A DNA stretch of 64,000 nucleotides from Cordylochernes scorpioides (lineage: Eukaryota; Arthropoda; Arachnida; Pseudoscorpiones; Chernetidae): NCBI GenBank assembly GCA_030710605.1, contig CP092865.1, positions 28,282,801-28,346,800 of the forward strand. The letters run 5' to 3'. How positions within the stretch are numbered: the first letter of the stretch is position 1; every line of letters starts with the position of its first letter. The position numbers and the translations under genes were made by a program. A model generated the notes under the pieces. That model was given only the letters and a program-made list of their open reading frames with translations, was not told where the DNA came from and made no database searches. Positions 34,450-44,778 of this stretch are shown one piece after another.

Positions 34450-34545
34450 CAAACAAAAAGATACAGGCTGCCTGGCCGGCATTCACAGTTCTTAAAATTA
34501 AGGATACTTCGGTCAGTAAATCTTTTCCTCATTGAACTAAAAAAA
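34450..34545. repeat. Fragment of repeat family H
   Basis: GGCTGCCTGGCCGGCATTCA and AAGGATACTTCGGTCAGTAA, as at 63440-63500. Confidence 0.55.
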
Positions 34546-34711
34546 AAAAAAAAACACCGCACGCTGTTGGCTAATGACTCAACGATGATTGAGGTCACGT
34601 GATAGGGCAGAGCCAATTATTTAACGAATAAAGTGGACACCAACCACTTTACTCAAAAAAAAAAAAAATACAAACAGATTCAATACCTATATATATTATT
34701 ACGTGGTTATT

Positions 34712-34825
34712 TGACATGGACCCAGAGCAGCAGCTTTACACACCCTAGACAGTGGGCATTGCGACTGCTGTGATAGAGATGCATGGAGACATCTGAGGCT
34801 CTTCATTGGACACGACAACAATATA
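34712..34825 (-). repeat. Retroposon unit, inverted relative of 5863-6090
   Basis: ACATGGACCCAGAGCAGCAG ... GACATCTGAGGCTCTTC is the reverse complement of the tandem unit at 5863-6090. Confidence 0.6.
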
Positions 34826-34834
34826 ACATTGTTA

Positions 34835-34935
34835 TCTTTTCTCGATTAATCAAGAATGGGTATTTGCCCAATTCTGGAATAATTAAAATTTAACGAATAG
34901 TTGATATATATTACGATAGATGGCGCATTGCCGCA
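34835..34935 (+). repeat. Hammerhead-family 3' part
   Basis: CTCGATTAATCAAGAATGGG, GGAATAATTAAAATTTAACG and AGATGGCGC match the downstream half of 45758-46048; no ribozyme core. Confidence 0.55.
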
Positions 34936-35334
34936 TGCCGCAGACGAGATTAGAAATAAGTTGTAGAGTATAATACAAGTTAGGGTTGTAATACAAGATA
35001 GGGTATTCCATTTAAATTCTTCATTATTCCAGAATTCAGGAGGTAAGTCAAAAATTACAAGCCTAACATACATACCTATCACCGACACAAATGAAAAATG
35101 TACAAGCTTCTCTCTGAGTCGAACAATCCCGTGATTAGACAAATTAATTTTTACAATGACGGCCGGGCATTGTAAAGTTGGTAAAACCGAAATTTCAGAT
35201 GTCAGTTTAGGTCGTTTCTGACTCACTACTTCCGCGTTAAACGTCACAATTCCAAAAATAGTAATGTTGATTATTGTTAATATTATAATTCCTTCGATAA
35301 AATTATAAATAAAAGACGATTGACTGAGGAAAGA

Positions 35335-35450
35335 GTTTCTTTTATACATATATATCGGCAATACAAGCTTTCGAGCTCAACGTATGCGCTATACCTGTCG
35401 AAGGGCTGTTGAGCCTGAAAGCTTGTATTGCCCTTATATATATGAAGGCA
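35335..35450. repeat. Fold-back with hammerhead-like module
   Basis: AATACAAGCTTTCGAGCTCA and the near-complement TGAGCCTGAAAGCTTGTATT, with CTGTCGAAGGGCTGTTGAGC between: CTGTNGA + hairpin + GAAA, one base off the hammerhead core at A6. Confidence 0.6.
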
Positions 35451-35764
35451 CTCTTCCCTTTTTATTCAGACCCTCAGGAACAATTCACAGTTGGTCCAAT
35501 CTTTTTACCTGAATGAATTTCCAGAGTTTATAAAGGTCTACCAGATCGTACCTAATGCTCACTCAATCAGATTTTTCAACTTGAGTAAACCACTCAGATA
35601 CCCTCAATTGTGCTAGACATCTTCTTTAAAAGCTTTCATCAATATTTGAAAGTATTCGACTGAACTTTGAAAACGTTTTGATCTAAGCTAGCTCAAGAAG
35701 CTGGCAAAACGTGAACATCTGTGTGGTCCAACTTTCTCTACATGTTGATAAATATTACACATAC

Positions 35765-36480
35765 ATATATAAGGTATATATCTTTTATTCAATCCAATAT
35801 ATGCTATTTTATTATATAAAGATTTAAATATGGATTTCTATATATTCCTATCAATATATAAGGTTCTTTAATTAAAAAGGCATATATTGGGTCAAAATAT
35901 CATTTATTTTACCTAAATTCTTGCAAGGCGTAGAGCGTCATAACCAAAACTGGTTGAGATCGTTTTGAAAATAGAGCAATCCATAGATAAATCTTTAATT
36001 AAAAAGGCATATATTGGATCAAAATATCTCATTTATTTTACCTATAATATAAGGTTCTATAAAATACTTTATGATTGTGAATATATTCACGTATAATCTG
36101 GTCTCATTCCTGTAAATTTTTTATTCCACACACGTGGTATAATTTCAATCAATATAATTAAATCAAGACAAGTATTTTTTATAAATTTATTTACACACCG
36201 GATGCTTATGTTGATGTTTTATGAAAATATAAAAGCAGACAATTACATTTGTTAAATAATGTCTGAATAAAAAAGTTTTGAAAAAGTTTGAATTATATTT
36301 GTAACATGCTTTGTATTTATTTATACAAAATATTTAATTGTTCATTGATTTTTTTCTTCATAGTTAGGTAGTCGTTAACACTATACTTTCTTCAATTAAA
36401 AAGGCATATATTGGATCAAAATATCATTTATTTTACCAATGTGGATACCAATATATATATGGATTGCTCTATTTTCAAAA
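35765..36480. repeat. Cluster of fold-back family G pieces
   Basis: Four or more copies of AAAAAGGCATATATTGGATC or its complement (near 35790, 35875, 36002 and 36402), with ATCATTTATTTTACC. Most lack the GTTGGC hairpin. Confidence 0.6.
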
Positions 36481-37195
36481 CTATATTTTCTTTCTTTTTC
36501 TAATTTTGCATAAGTTTTGTTTGTTTATATATTATCGTTAAACTTGTTGTAATTTAATTAAATATTAAAACACAAATAATTGTGACTTATTTCTAAATAG
36601 GAAACGTTACAATAATAATTATTAAAAGATAGCACGCCCACCATATATGCAAAGTAAGACACAATAAAAGAACAAGATAACTCACTAAATTGGGTTATGT
36701 TTGTGGATAAAGAGACATCTTCAAAAATATAGAGATCATCCGCCTCCAAAACAAAGACGCAGGTGGTTCTAAAAATGTTGCCACCAAATAAGGAAATTTT
36801 TCAGAAAACAAAACAGCAGGGCTGCTAGATTGTATAAATTTAGTTTCACAGAGGCGGGGTGACCCAGATTGTCCGTTTAGATTGTCTTTGAAACGACGTA
36901 CAAGTCTGACTTTCCCATCACAATGACTTGATCCTTCTTTGTCGCATGAATTGAAAAGATTTTGTGATTTGCTTCTCTAAAGCCAACGCCCAATATTTAA
37001 AGACGTCAGATTTTCACTTTCGTAATCTCAATTAAGGGATCTTTTGTGTAGTAAAATTCGTTTTGAAATTTTCTCTCTTGTGCCTATTTGTGATGAGAAA
37101 TAAATAAAATAGTTCAAATTCTTCGCATATTTACGTTTGTTTATTTGAAATTTTATGGTGTTTCGATGGTGTAATAGAAAATATGGAATGTATAT
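36480..37195. other. Intronic stretch with nothing recognised
   Basis: AT-rich; a 63-codon minus-strand open frame with no family signature. A slightly GC-richer piece at 36830-36960 is unassigned. Confidence 0.4.
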
Positions 37196-37199
37196 AACA

Positions 37200-37462
37200 T
37201 AGTTTTAAAACGATGTTTGTCAAGTTTTATCGCAAATGTTTCTTTTGAACGAAAAATTGTAATTTATTTTAAGGAGAAATAACGACTATTTTTATTCTTA
37301 GGGATGAAGTATGAAAGGATGAATTGTGAAGAGTAACGGTGATGAACGGAAAAATAAAGTGTCCAGGGATGGAAATCGAACCCACAGTGTTCCGCTTACT
37401 ATTTTCGATTCCCATCCCTGGACACTTTTATTTTTACGTTCATCATTACTCTTCACAATTGG
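37200..37462. repeat. Fold-back of tRNA-SINE family C
   Basis: Inverted arms with CCAGGGATGGAAATCGAACC (minus-sense head) and ATTCCCATCCCTGGACAC (plus-sense head end), meeting near 37400; the right arm is truncated. Confidence 0.7.
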
Positions 37463-37580
37463 CGCTCTGCCATCTAAAAAGTTCATGTGAACGTGGTCAG
37501 TATTTGCCTTTTTTGATATTAATAAATGTGTTGATATAGTAAATAATATATATATTTTTAAATTTATTTATTTATTATAT

Positions 37581-37856
37581 ATTATAAAACTATTTTAGAG
37601 GCGTAATATTCTTTTTAAAATAAAACAATTTCTACTGTCCTTACTGCGATGGAAAAATTAAAGGGAGGGCCTGGCTCATCAGTGGTGAACCCTCCCAGCG
37701 GTTTCGCCAGTTTAATCTACCACTGATGAGCCAGGCCCTCCCTTTAATTTTTCCATCGCAGTAAGGACAGTAGAAATTGTTTTATTTTAAAAAGAATATT
37801 ACGCCTCTAAAATAGTTTTATAATTTGATAACAGATGGCGCTCTAGTACATCGTAA
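37581..37856. mobile_element. Family B fold-back with perfect 106-bp arms and target duplication
   Basis: Left arm 37581-37686 is an exact reverse complement of 37719-37824; the loop is 32 bp (37687-37718). The right end then runs on through AACAGATGGCGCTCTAGTAC to 37856. The direct repeat TTTATTATAT lies on both sides (37571-37580, 37857-37866). Confidence 0.88.
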
Positions 37857-37879
37857 TTTATTATATAATTAACGCTAAA

Positions 37880-38010
37880 ACGAGAAGACTGAAGGGAAGT
37901 CGTTTATTTAGTTATCAGACATGACAGGCTTTCGGACCTGTCTTTTCCTCAACAGGTTCTTAGATTTGAATCTTGTCTGAAAGCTTCCATATCTCATTTT
38001 TAGTGTTACC
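37880..38010. repeat. Hammerhead-like module, inverted
   Basis: Minus strand: CCTGTTGAGGAAAAGACAGG, then TCCGAAAGCCTGTC; plus strand has GTCTGAAAGCTTCC further on. Same CTGTNGA...GAAAGC style as 35335-35450. Confidence 0.5.
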
Positions 38011-38034
38011 TTCCACCGGGGATTATCAACAACA

Positions 38035-38165
38035 ACAATAAAGGCAAATCACTTTATTAAGACCCTTTAATCTTATACAGATTCTCCAAAGCGCAGAAAT
38101 GTAGGATAAATGCTGGAATAATAGTAATAATACCAGTAATAAGGAATGTTGTTATTATTATTTTT
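38035..38165 (-). repeat. SINE/LINE 3' end (minus)
   Basis: CAACAACAACAATAAAGG, CTTTATTAAGACCCTTTAAT and ATACAGATTCTCC: the same tail layout as at 17060-17150, read on the minus strand. Confidence 0.6.
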
Positions 38166-38346
38166 GAGATCAGGGATTATTATCTGACTTATTAATATAA
38201 TAAGTTGTACAAAAATCTATCATTTTATTCTCCAGTGAAACGCAAATAAAGTGTGTGTGTATATTGGGGTATTGCCTCTACCAAAGTATGAATGTGTGTA
38301 TATTGGGTATAGCTTCTATAAACCAATGTATGAATGTGTGCTCCAG

Positions 38347-38482
38347 GTTTTTGCACCAGGCGAGAATCTGTCGAACGCCCTGGCCATACATCTTGTCTTC
38401 TGCCAGATTGTCCACGACACCTATTCCACTTCTTGTCTCAGACTGCATCGGAAGGAGAAGCAACGTTTGAAGCAGATCATTG
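38347..38482 (+). CDS. MYO15A: Myosin-XV-like gene, coding segment 7
   Basis: Acceptor CTCCAG, 45 codons plus one base, donor GTAAGT. Encodes VFAPGENLSNALAIHLVFCQ, then IVHDTYSTSCLRLHRKEKQR. It continues directly from HVRKE of segment 6 and matches the F1-like helical part of the pre-SH3 FERM-like region in myosin XV (a bulky pattern Q-I-x-x-D-T-x-S-x-x-C-x-R). Phase 0 in, phase 1 out. Confidence 0.9.
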
Positions 38483-38795
38483 GTAAGTGGGAATATACTT
38501 CTTTAGACACAATTCCTTTATTTGAATTTAATAAACTTCGTAGATAGGTTGTTTCTTATCCCCTTGTGTAAAGATTAAACGAATTCCATGAATTCATGCT
38601 CCTCGAACTGTTTTATGATAAAGCAGCCTCACCTAAAGATCCTGTTTAGTGCATTTAATGCAAACCAAAATATGTTCCGGAGTTGATAGGTGAATAAGGA
38701 AAGCTCACGAACAAAAGGCTTTTCGATGGTCGAAGCCCTATTTATGACTACAAAAAATATACATTTATATCTAATCAATATAGTATTTTTTAATA

Positions 38796-39784
38796 CAACA
38801 AACAACAAAAAAGCCTTTATTTAGGGTCACTGACCCTATACAGGATTCACCAGAGGTATGCATAAGAACAAAGCAGTGAGACAAAGGAAATAACGATATA
38901 TACAGAAGAAAAAGAGAAAGAAAAAAAAACAAGAAAAGCAAAAAAATAATAAGAAGAAGAAAGAGGGAAGCAAGAAATCAACACAAAAAGAGTAGCAGTA
39001 AGAAAGTGAGGAGTGAGTATCACTTGGCCTTCTTCTGAGATATGGACTTGTGGAAACCATAAAACGCCGTAGCAATATACTTATTCTGGGTCATATTGTC
39101 AATTATTGATGGAAGTGAAGCACAGAGTTGCCCAGTTTTGAGCATAAGGGTTCTTCTTTCTTCTTTCAGAGCAGAGCAATCACAAATATAGTGAGTGATT
39201 TCATTTTTTAGTTTTGAATTACAGAAGGTACAAGTCGGGTCCTCACCGCAGAGCATCTTGGTGTGGTTTTCTCTAAAAAAACTTGAAAGTATTCTAACTT
39301 GTGCGAGTAGTCTTACAACCGGGAAAGGAAAATCCCCTAAAAGGTATCCCTCCGTCATGAAAGATATGTGAATGTCTTTGTAGTGAGAGTATAGCTTAGA
39401 TTTATCCATTCTTGTAAGGTCGTTTTGTATAGATTGGTCTGCCGCTGTTTTTAAGAGCCCTGTAATCGCGCTCCTCAGCGTTTCAGGATCATCACAGGAA
39501 ACAAGTGCAGGGGATCCATTATTGTTAAGCAGATTGGTGAGCTTTTTAATGAAACCGATGGGTGTGCCCGAGGCATTAGACAGTTCCCGTGTTCTATTAA
39601 AACATATACGTGGCAATCTGTCACTGCTCATATTCAACACCCGCAGCCAATACTTCAGGGTTAATTTTAAGGCTGTTACACTCAATGAGATACGACCGGT
39701 TTCTAATCTGATTAGGTAACCTGGAGTGTATCTGGGCAGATTCAGGAACCTACGGATAAATATGTCTTGTATATTGTCCAGTAA
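38796..39784 (-). mobile_element. 5'-truncated LINE insertion with 14-bp target duplication
   Basis: 989 bp on the minus strand, flanked by AGTATTTTTTAATA (38782-38795 and 39785-39798). The 3' end begins CAACAAACAACAAAAAAGCC (a (GTT)n tail on its own strand). Close sister of the plus-strand LINE at 49894-52883. Confidence 0.93.
39020..39784 (-). pseudogene. LINE ORF2 C-terminal remnant
   Basis: Encodes the last ~250 residues of the ORF2 found at 49895-52651, nearly identical, including CTFCNSKLKNEITHYICDC (CX2C...H...C). It keeps a Cys where the long copy has Phe. Open frame, but no RT domain, so it is a dead fragment. Confidence 0.9.
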
Positions 39785-39869
39785 AGTATTTTTTAATATA
39801 CAAAGAGATAGACCATGATAAACCTAAAAATATCTACAACACATGATAATCATGGAGGGTAGAAGTAGT

Positions 39870-40095
39870 CATTCACCACTGATATGCGAGGCCCTTCTAA
39901 TATTTTTCATCATAAGAAGTACAATAGAATATATTTTTTTATTTGTAAATTTTCGGTGATACGCTCACCTATGCACGGTGAATTCCGTGGCCACTGGACA
40001 TGTGTCGAACCTGGAGGCTGTTGGGTTCTGCGCTGCCTGGAGTATAGGAGTTCTATATATGCTTTCTTCCTGTGGTGAACTGTATAAGACGCGTG
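39870..40095 (+). repeat. Family B fragment and LINE/SINE 3' unit
   Basis: 39870-39950 has CACTGATATGCGAGGCCCTT and TTTTTCATCATAAG (decayed family B). 39960-40095 has CCTGGAGTATAGGAGTTC and CTTCCTGTGGTGAACTGTAT, the plus-strand counterpart of 19620-19790. Confidence 0.5.
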
Positions 40096-40172
40096 TTCTT
40101 AATAAATCTGTATGTGTGTAAAATGAACATTCGTGCTTTATAATGTCTTTCTTACAAGTGTTGGTGTTGCAG

Positions 40173-40294
40173 AGAACCAGGGAGTGACCCCAGATAACCT
40201 CCAGTCCCACAGCCACAAGCTCGCCATGAAGAAGACTCTCATTGACCAAGCCAAAGACTGCCAGGCTTACTTCAGCCGCTTCTTCCCTGTCTCG
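40173..40294 (+). CDS. MYO15A: Myosin-XV-like gene, coding segment 8
   Basis: Acceptor TTGCAG; AG completes the codon split after segment 7, then 40 codons to the donor GTGAGA. Encodes ENQGVTPDNLQSHSHKLAMK and later QAYFSRFFPVS. The YFSR-FPVS motif is a strong myosin XV match in the F2/F3 part of the FERM-like region. Phase 0 out. Confidence 0.9.
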
Positions 40295-40359
40295 GTGAGA
40301 TCCCGTCACTTCATGTTTGTGTTGTGTGTGTTTCTGTTGTTAGCACAACATGCTCCTTC

Positions 40360-41440
40360 ATTATTATATTTTTCAATTCCAAACGAATCATCTACGCCCA
40401 TGTTCCAAATATTCCTCTTTTATTTCCAAAAGATAATATACACGTGTATCTTGGTATTTATTCTATGTCTCAACGTACCATCTTCATGCATGTTTCTTTA
40501 TGTCCTTTCTCTTCTCAACCTACCATGTGAACATGTGTGTCTTTCGTGTGTCTTGATGCCCCGTTAGACCATATTTACATGCTTTCCTTTATTTACTTGC
40601 TGTTTGATGTTCAATGAACCATCTTTACACGTGTTCCTTTATTTATTTGCTATTGATGTCTTAACACGGATCATCTTAAGCCTTATTTCTATCTCTTTTA
40701 TCTCCTCAACCTACCATCTTAACATGTATCCATTCGTGTGTCTTGATGCATCGCTAGATCATCTTCACACGTGTTCCTTTATTTCCTTGCTGTTTGATGT
40801 TTCAACGGACCATCTTCATACGTGTTTCTTTGTCTTTTCTCTCCTCAACCTACCATGTGAACATGTATCCTTTCGTGTTTCTTGATGCTCCTCTAGACCA
40901 TTTCTACATGTGTCCCTTTATTTCCCTTCTGTTTTAAATCTCAAAAAGGCGATCTACATGCGTATTTCTTTATGTCTTTTCTCTTCTGAACATACCATAT
41001 GAACATTTATTCATTCGTGTATCTTCTTCTACTTTCTTATCTCCACCCAATCATATCAGGGTATCAAGCGACAACCATCATGATTGGGTGAAGCCGAATG
41101 CGTCGGCCTTTGTCATTAAGACTGGGAGCACTACTTAGTGGCAGGCCGACTTAGTCCCAAAAGATATGGCTCCTCGTGTATCTTGATGCTCCGCTAGACC
41201 ATCTCTACATTTTCTCTCTTTAATTTCATGCTGTTTGATGTCTCAACGGACGATCTACACCTATTTCCCCCATTAGGCTACTGTTTAAAGTCTAAACGGA
41301 CCGTCTACTTGGACTTTTTTTCCTATTTATATTGGAGGAGGTTCCAAAGAGCTATCTATCTACGAAGAATTTTATACTCTTTGATGTATCAAAAGATTAT
41401 CTACGCACGCGCTTCTTCTATTTGATATTCCTACAGGCAA
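40360..41440 (+). repeat. Degenerate ~48-bp tandem repeat array
   Basis: Irregular repeats built from ACCATCTTCACACGTGTTCC, TTTATTTCCTTGCTGTTTGA, CTCCTCAACCTACCATGTGA and CGTGTTTCTTGATGCTCC, with a higher-order period of roughly 150 bp. Interrupted at 41026-41173. Open frames here are incidental. Confidence 0.75.
41026..41173 (+). mobile_element. 148-bp structured insertion flanked by 11-bp repeats
   Basis: Inside the tandem array, bounded by TCGTGTATCTT (41015-41025 and 41174-41184). Two strong hairpins: CACCCAATCAT/ATGATTGGGTG (41044-41054 / 41080-41090) and GTCGGCC/GGCCGAC (41102-41108 / 41144-41150) with an inner CACTA/TAGTG. Possibly a retroposed small RNA; not identified. Confidence 0.45.
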
Positions 41441-41819
41441 TCCTCACATGTGTTTCGTCACATTAACACTATGGTATTTCAACTGATTAAACCTAACACA
41501 TTACTATTTTGTTTTCTTTTAAAATGTATCCTTTGCTACAAAATATATTTTTTAAATTGGCCTGAAGTTCGTGTTCAGATACAAATCCACTTATTTGAAT
41601 AAAAATGAAGATTCAAATTTTCTGTTAAAGAGATAATAAAAACGAAATGCTTCGTAATACAATAATAAAGTACATATTTTGGTATAGGGTGTCATTAATT
41701 TGAAATGTCTCTGTTTAATAGACAATTGACAATCAAAATAATTTTACCGACATCTTGTTAATACATGAAAAGTGCACAGTCTGCACTATTAAAAAAAAAA
41801 AAGATAATTATATATATGC

Positions 41820-41965
41820 ATCGTACTATGTACAAAGAACATGGCGCCTCTGCCAGCGCTGCAGAGTTTGGTGGAGAATCGCCAAGCAGGTCTCCAGCGA
41901 CACCACGTATTTCGCGATCTACGAAAAATACGTAGATCGCGTACTTCGCCGCTGAGGAGATGGTG
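41820..41965 (+). other. GC-rich block with perfect 11-bp hairpin
   Basis: CGCGATCTACG (41914-41924) and CGTAGATCGCG (41932-41942) around a 7-nt loop, preceded by GCCTCTGCCAGCGCTGCAG. A 66-codon open frame crosses it. No family recognised; myosin phases do not require an exon here. Confidence 0.4.
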
Positions 41966-42179
41966 ATGTTTAATAGAAATTAATAGAAGGGTGTAATTCG
42001 ATAATTGATAGACTTCAGTATTCTGTCTACTTTCAGAACTGGTGGTTTACACTGCCGCCAATCAGATCCCGGGTTTGAAACCTGAACCGAAGTATTTTCA
42101 AAATAACAAATTGATTTAAATGGCCTCCTATCTGTATACTAGTACAGTCCAGCTCACCTAGTGAGCTTCCAAGCATTCT

Positions 42180-42655
42180 GGCCGCTATTACAAGATTGTC
42201 CCAATAGTTCGTAAACACTTGCAAAAAATTGAAGTACCAATAGTATTCGCCGTTATGTATAATGTCTGTGTATTATGTATAGACAATTTAAACAATTTTA
42301 TTGATTCTTCTAATCAATTTTTCAAAAGGATGGTATAGACGTGCAGAAATTATTTTAAAAAACGGTGAAGCTTCTAATGGTAAACTGTAACTTATAAATA
42401 TTACCTCTTCCATCAAAGCATTTATTCAAACACTAACGTTGTTCTTTATTATTACAAGGTTGCCCCAATAGTTCGTAAACACTCGCAGAAAAATGAAATA
42501 CCAATATTATTCGCCCTTATGTATAATGTCTTCGTATTAGGTATAGTCATTGTATTATGTATTATTATGTATTCGCCGTAATAATATTATTCGCCAGTAA
42601 TAAGAAAAACAACGTTTTAAGAAAAAGACAAACTTTTGGGACAATCTTATACAAG
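42180..42655. mobile_element. mariner-type MITE, family 2, two copies
   Basis: 42180-42300 partial (TTGTCCCAATAGTTCGTAAA) and 42459-42655 full (left AAGGTTGCCCCAATAGTTCG, right AAACTTTTGGGACAATCTTA). The same internal words as 18055-18275. Confidence 0.7.
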
Positions 42656-42847
42656 CTATGTTTAACCGCAAGGGTAGACATTAGTGAATCTACAGTAATG
42701 GTAGTATCTCTCTTTTCTTCTCTCTCTTCTCATGACCTGTATCATGTATACTTGAGATGACAAAACAAATTCCATTTCTACACCAATTACTAAATGTTAC
42801 ATGCTAGCCCCATTATAAGTCTGATGCTAACCCAGCCTGTACTACAG

Positions 42848-42966
42848 GGAGGAAAAAACATTCCCAACGTCCAGCTTCTTGGAATTTCGCATTCAGGGGT
42901 GCGGCTCATCACTCGCGAGAGGGATGCTGTCTCAGGGGACTTCCTTCGTGTACTGGACACTCTAAG
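42848..42966 (+). CDS. MYO15A: Myosin-XV-like gene, coding segment 9 (F3-like lobe)
   Basis: Acceptor CTACAG, 39 codons plus two bases, donor GTAAGT. Encodes GGKNIPNVQLLGISHSGVRL, then ITRERDAVSGDFLRVLDTLR. VQLLGxSHxGxRL is the start of the F3 (PH-like) lobe of a FERM domain and matches myosin XV closely. Phase 0 in, phase 2 out. The open frames on the opposite strand here are shadows. Confidence 0.93.
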
Positions 42967-42984
42967 GTAAGTCACTGAATGTAT

Positions 42985-43440
42985 GTTACATTGTGCCATG
43001 GGAACTGAAATCAAGTTGGATGCCTTGATTATCACCCATGTTCTATATCCAACAATTCGCACTATTTTTCCCAACGGAATACCTGCACAGTTCATCCAAA
43101 TTTTATCGTCACTCAATTTGTCACATCACACTGAAAATGCCAGCACTACTTACCTAAAAGAGGTTTATCAGAAACTCCAAGTTGTTTCTGCGGAGAAATA
43201 AACTGCTCTTCACCTTATCTATGACTGTCCGAAATTTACAGAAGTGAGACATCGATTGTTCCTTGATTTAAATAATTTAACTCTTTTACATCAGCCACTT
43301 TGTTTATATATATTTTATTACCTCTGTCGATTAATACATGTAAATTTGTGAATATTTAATTTTAAGTTCTAATTTGTCTGTTGCTTTGTTTGTTTCCTCT
43401 GTAATAGGAGCAAATATTTCAATATCGCGACTGGTAAAAG
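42985..43440 (+). pseudogene. Non-LTR retrotransposon 3' fragment
   Basis: Plus-strand counterpart of 7990-8620: FPNGIPAQFIQILSSL, then a broken frame with TALHLIYDCPKFTEV-type sequence, then the 3' UTR with ACATGTAAATTTGTGAATAT. Starts about 20 bp after the donor of segment 9. Confidence 0.6.
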
Positions 43441-43499
43441 TTTTCTACATCCAGAACACCGAAATGTTTTATTTTCTCCAAACCATTCTTTATTCAATG

Positions 43500-43570
43500 A
43501 ATCAATAAGGCACACACAACAACATTAGTGTTATATACAGATTCTCCAGAGAGATACAGAAAAGGAGTGG
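43500..43570 (-). repeat. SINE/LINE tail fragment
   Basis: CACACAACAACATTAGTGTT and ATACAGATTCTCCAGAGAG resemble the minus-strand tails at 38035 and 5548. Confidence 0.4.
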
Positions 43571-43751
43571 GGGAAAAAAAGAAAAAAAATTATAGAGTTA
43601 TACAGGAAATATGTAAATATAGAGTTATATAATTATTTTGATATAATTATAGATACAGTTATTAGCGTCATAATCAATTCTTTCTTAATCAATTCTGTCA
43701 CCGTTTGCTTTGTGAATGGAATAAATACCCAAATATGGCCATTTCTTATAA

Positions 43752-43822
43752 CCATCGGTGGTTCAGTGGTAGAATGCTCGCCTGCCACGCGGGCGGTCCG
43801 GGTTCGATTCCCGGCCGATGCA
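43752..43822 (+). tRNA. tRNA-Gly(GCC), possibly slightly decayed
   Basis: 71 nt that match eukaryotic tRNA-Gly(GCC) almost throughout: A box TGGTTCAGTGG (43759-43769), anticodon stem CTCGC/GCGGG with loop CTGCCAC, B box GGTTCGATTCC (43801-43811), acceptor CATCGG/CCGATG, discriminator A. The first base is C instead of G, giving a C-C mismatch at pair 1-72, unusual for a working tRNA. It lies in the intron between segments 9 and 10. Confidence 0.8.
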
Positions 43823-43826
43823 TTTC

Positions 43827-43834
43827 TTTTTTTT
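43827..43834 (+). terminator. Pol III terminator of the tRNA-Gly
   Basis: A run of eight T starts five bases after the discriminator base, as expected for RNA polymerase III termination. Confidence 0.75.
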
Positions 43835-43939
43835 ACAATTTTAAAAACTCATTTATATATTATACAAGAATGACATCCACGGCGCCAATTTATAATTGTA
43901 ACGAATAGTATTTGAATAAAAGCATTTAATCGGGTAAAA

Positions 43940-43968
43940 CCCGGGCGTTGCCCGGGTCATTTGGCTAG
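43940..43968 (+). mobile_element. Helitron-like 3' end
   Basis: Hairpin CCCGGGC-GTT-GCCCGGG (43940-43956), then TCATTTGG and CTAG (43965-43968) before T. A hairpin about 10 nt from a 3' CTAG is the Helitron terminus. No 5' end was found, so the left limit is unknown. Confidence 0.65.
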
Positions 43969-44169
43969 TGTTATATATACATAGGTTATATAGGTATTCT
44001 CCTGTTCTTCTTTTTATATACCATTCATTATTTTTATGGTTGTCTTGCATTTAAAGAAATATGGTTTCTACAATCTTCCTTGTGTAATGATACTTTGATA
44101 GATACAAGACAATCTTTATAATAGCAGAAACTTTCTTATTCCAATTTCATTGACAAAGGTTACTTTTAC

Positions 44170-44490
44170 GGATGGGGGGTCGGTGGAAGGGGGACTAAAC
44201 CGTTGGTTTTCGACCGCTACGAGTCGGGATCAAATCCCGCATTGGACACTGTTTTATAATTAAAAAAAAAATCTCTAATGACCCCCGAATCTTGCAAAAG
44301 TCCAACCCCATCACCGAGTGCAAGTAACCAAACGGGGCTCAGGCACATTTGTAAGTGCAAAAGTTGAACTGCGTTTCACATGTGTATACATGTAGTGCAC
44401 TTACAGTAAAAGCAGCCGCTAACTACCCACCATGATTAACATGGCCTGTACCACGTGTACTAGGGATAATTAAAAAAAAAACGTTTACGG
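44170..44490 (+). mobile_element. tRNA-derived SINE family D, copy 2
   Basis: Head CGGTGGAAGGGGGACTAAAC ... ATCAAATCCCGCATTGGACA; body GTGCAAGTAACCAAACGGGG, CACATGTGTATACATGTAGT and GTACCACGTGTACTAGGG. Confidence 0.75.
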
Positions 44491-44778
44491 CTTACAAACA
44501 AAAATAAAAATGTACTAGGGCCTAAAGTAAAAGTAACTTAACACACAGAAGCGCATAACAAGACCAGTACTTATCTTTTATTGCAGTGCTGATAAGGAGC
44601 GGACCGGGGTTACACAGTTATGCGAGATAACCAGACATGGACCAAGCACACGGAGAACGCTACTACTACATAATCATTCCTGGAAGAGTTCTTCGCATTC
44701 CCTTTAAACCCTCTTTATGAGTCATATTAGTCCAATGACGTGGGAGATCAGTTCACTTAACAAATAAACAACATTCTT

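Noticed and set aside
34846-35361. 171-codon open frame on the minus strand
   Set aside because: Begins inside one fold-back and ends in a hammerhead-family repeat; hydrophobic, low complexity, no family signature. Possibly chance in AT-rich DNA.
37721-37740. CTGATGAG words in every family B arm as ribozymes
   Set aside because: No GAAA follows within a plausible stem II distance in normal order; only the permuted reading listed in the findings remains.
41755-41955. Extra myosin exon in the segment 8-9 intron
   Set aside because: Segments 8 and 9 already join in phase and in family sequence; the cysteine-rich frame here does not fit the FERM-like region.
42790-43116. 108-codon minus-strand open frame
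   Set aside because: Complement of myosin segment 9 plus LINE remnant; no signature of its own.
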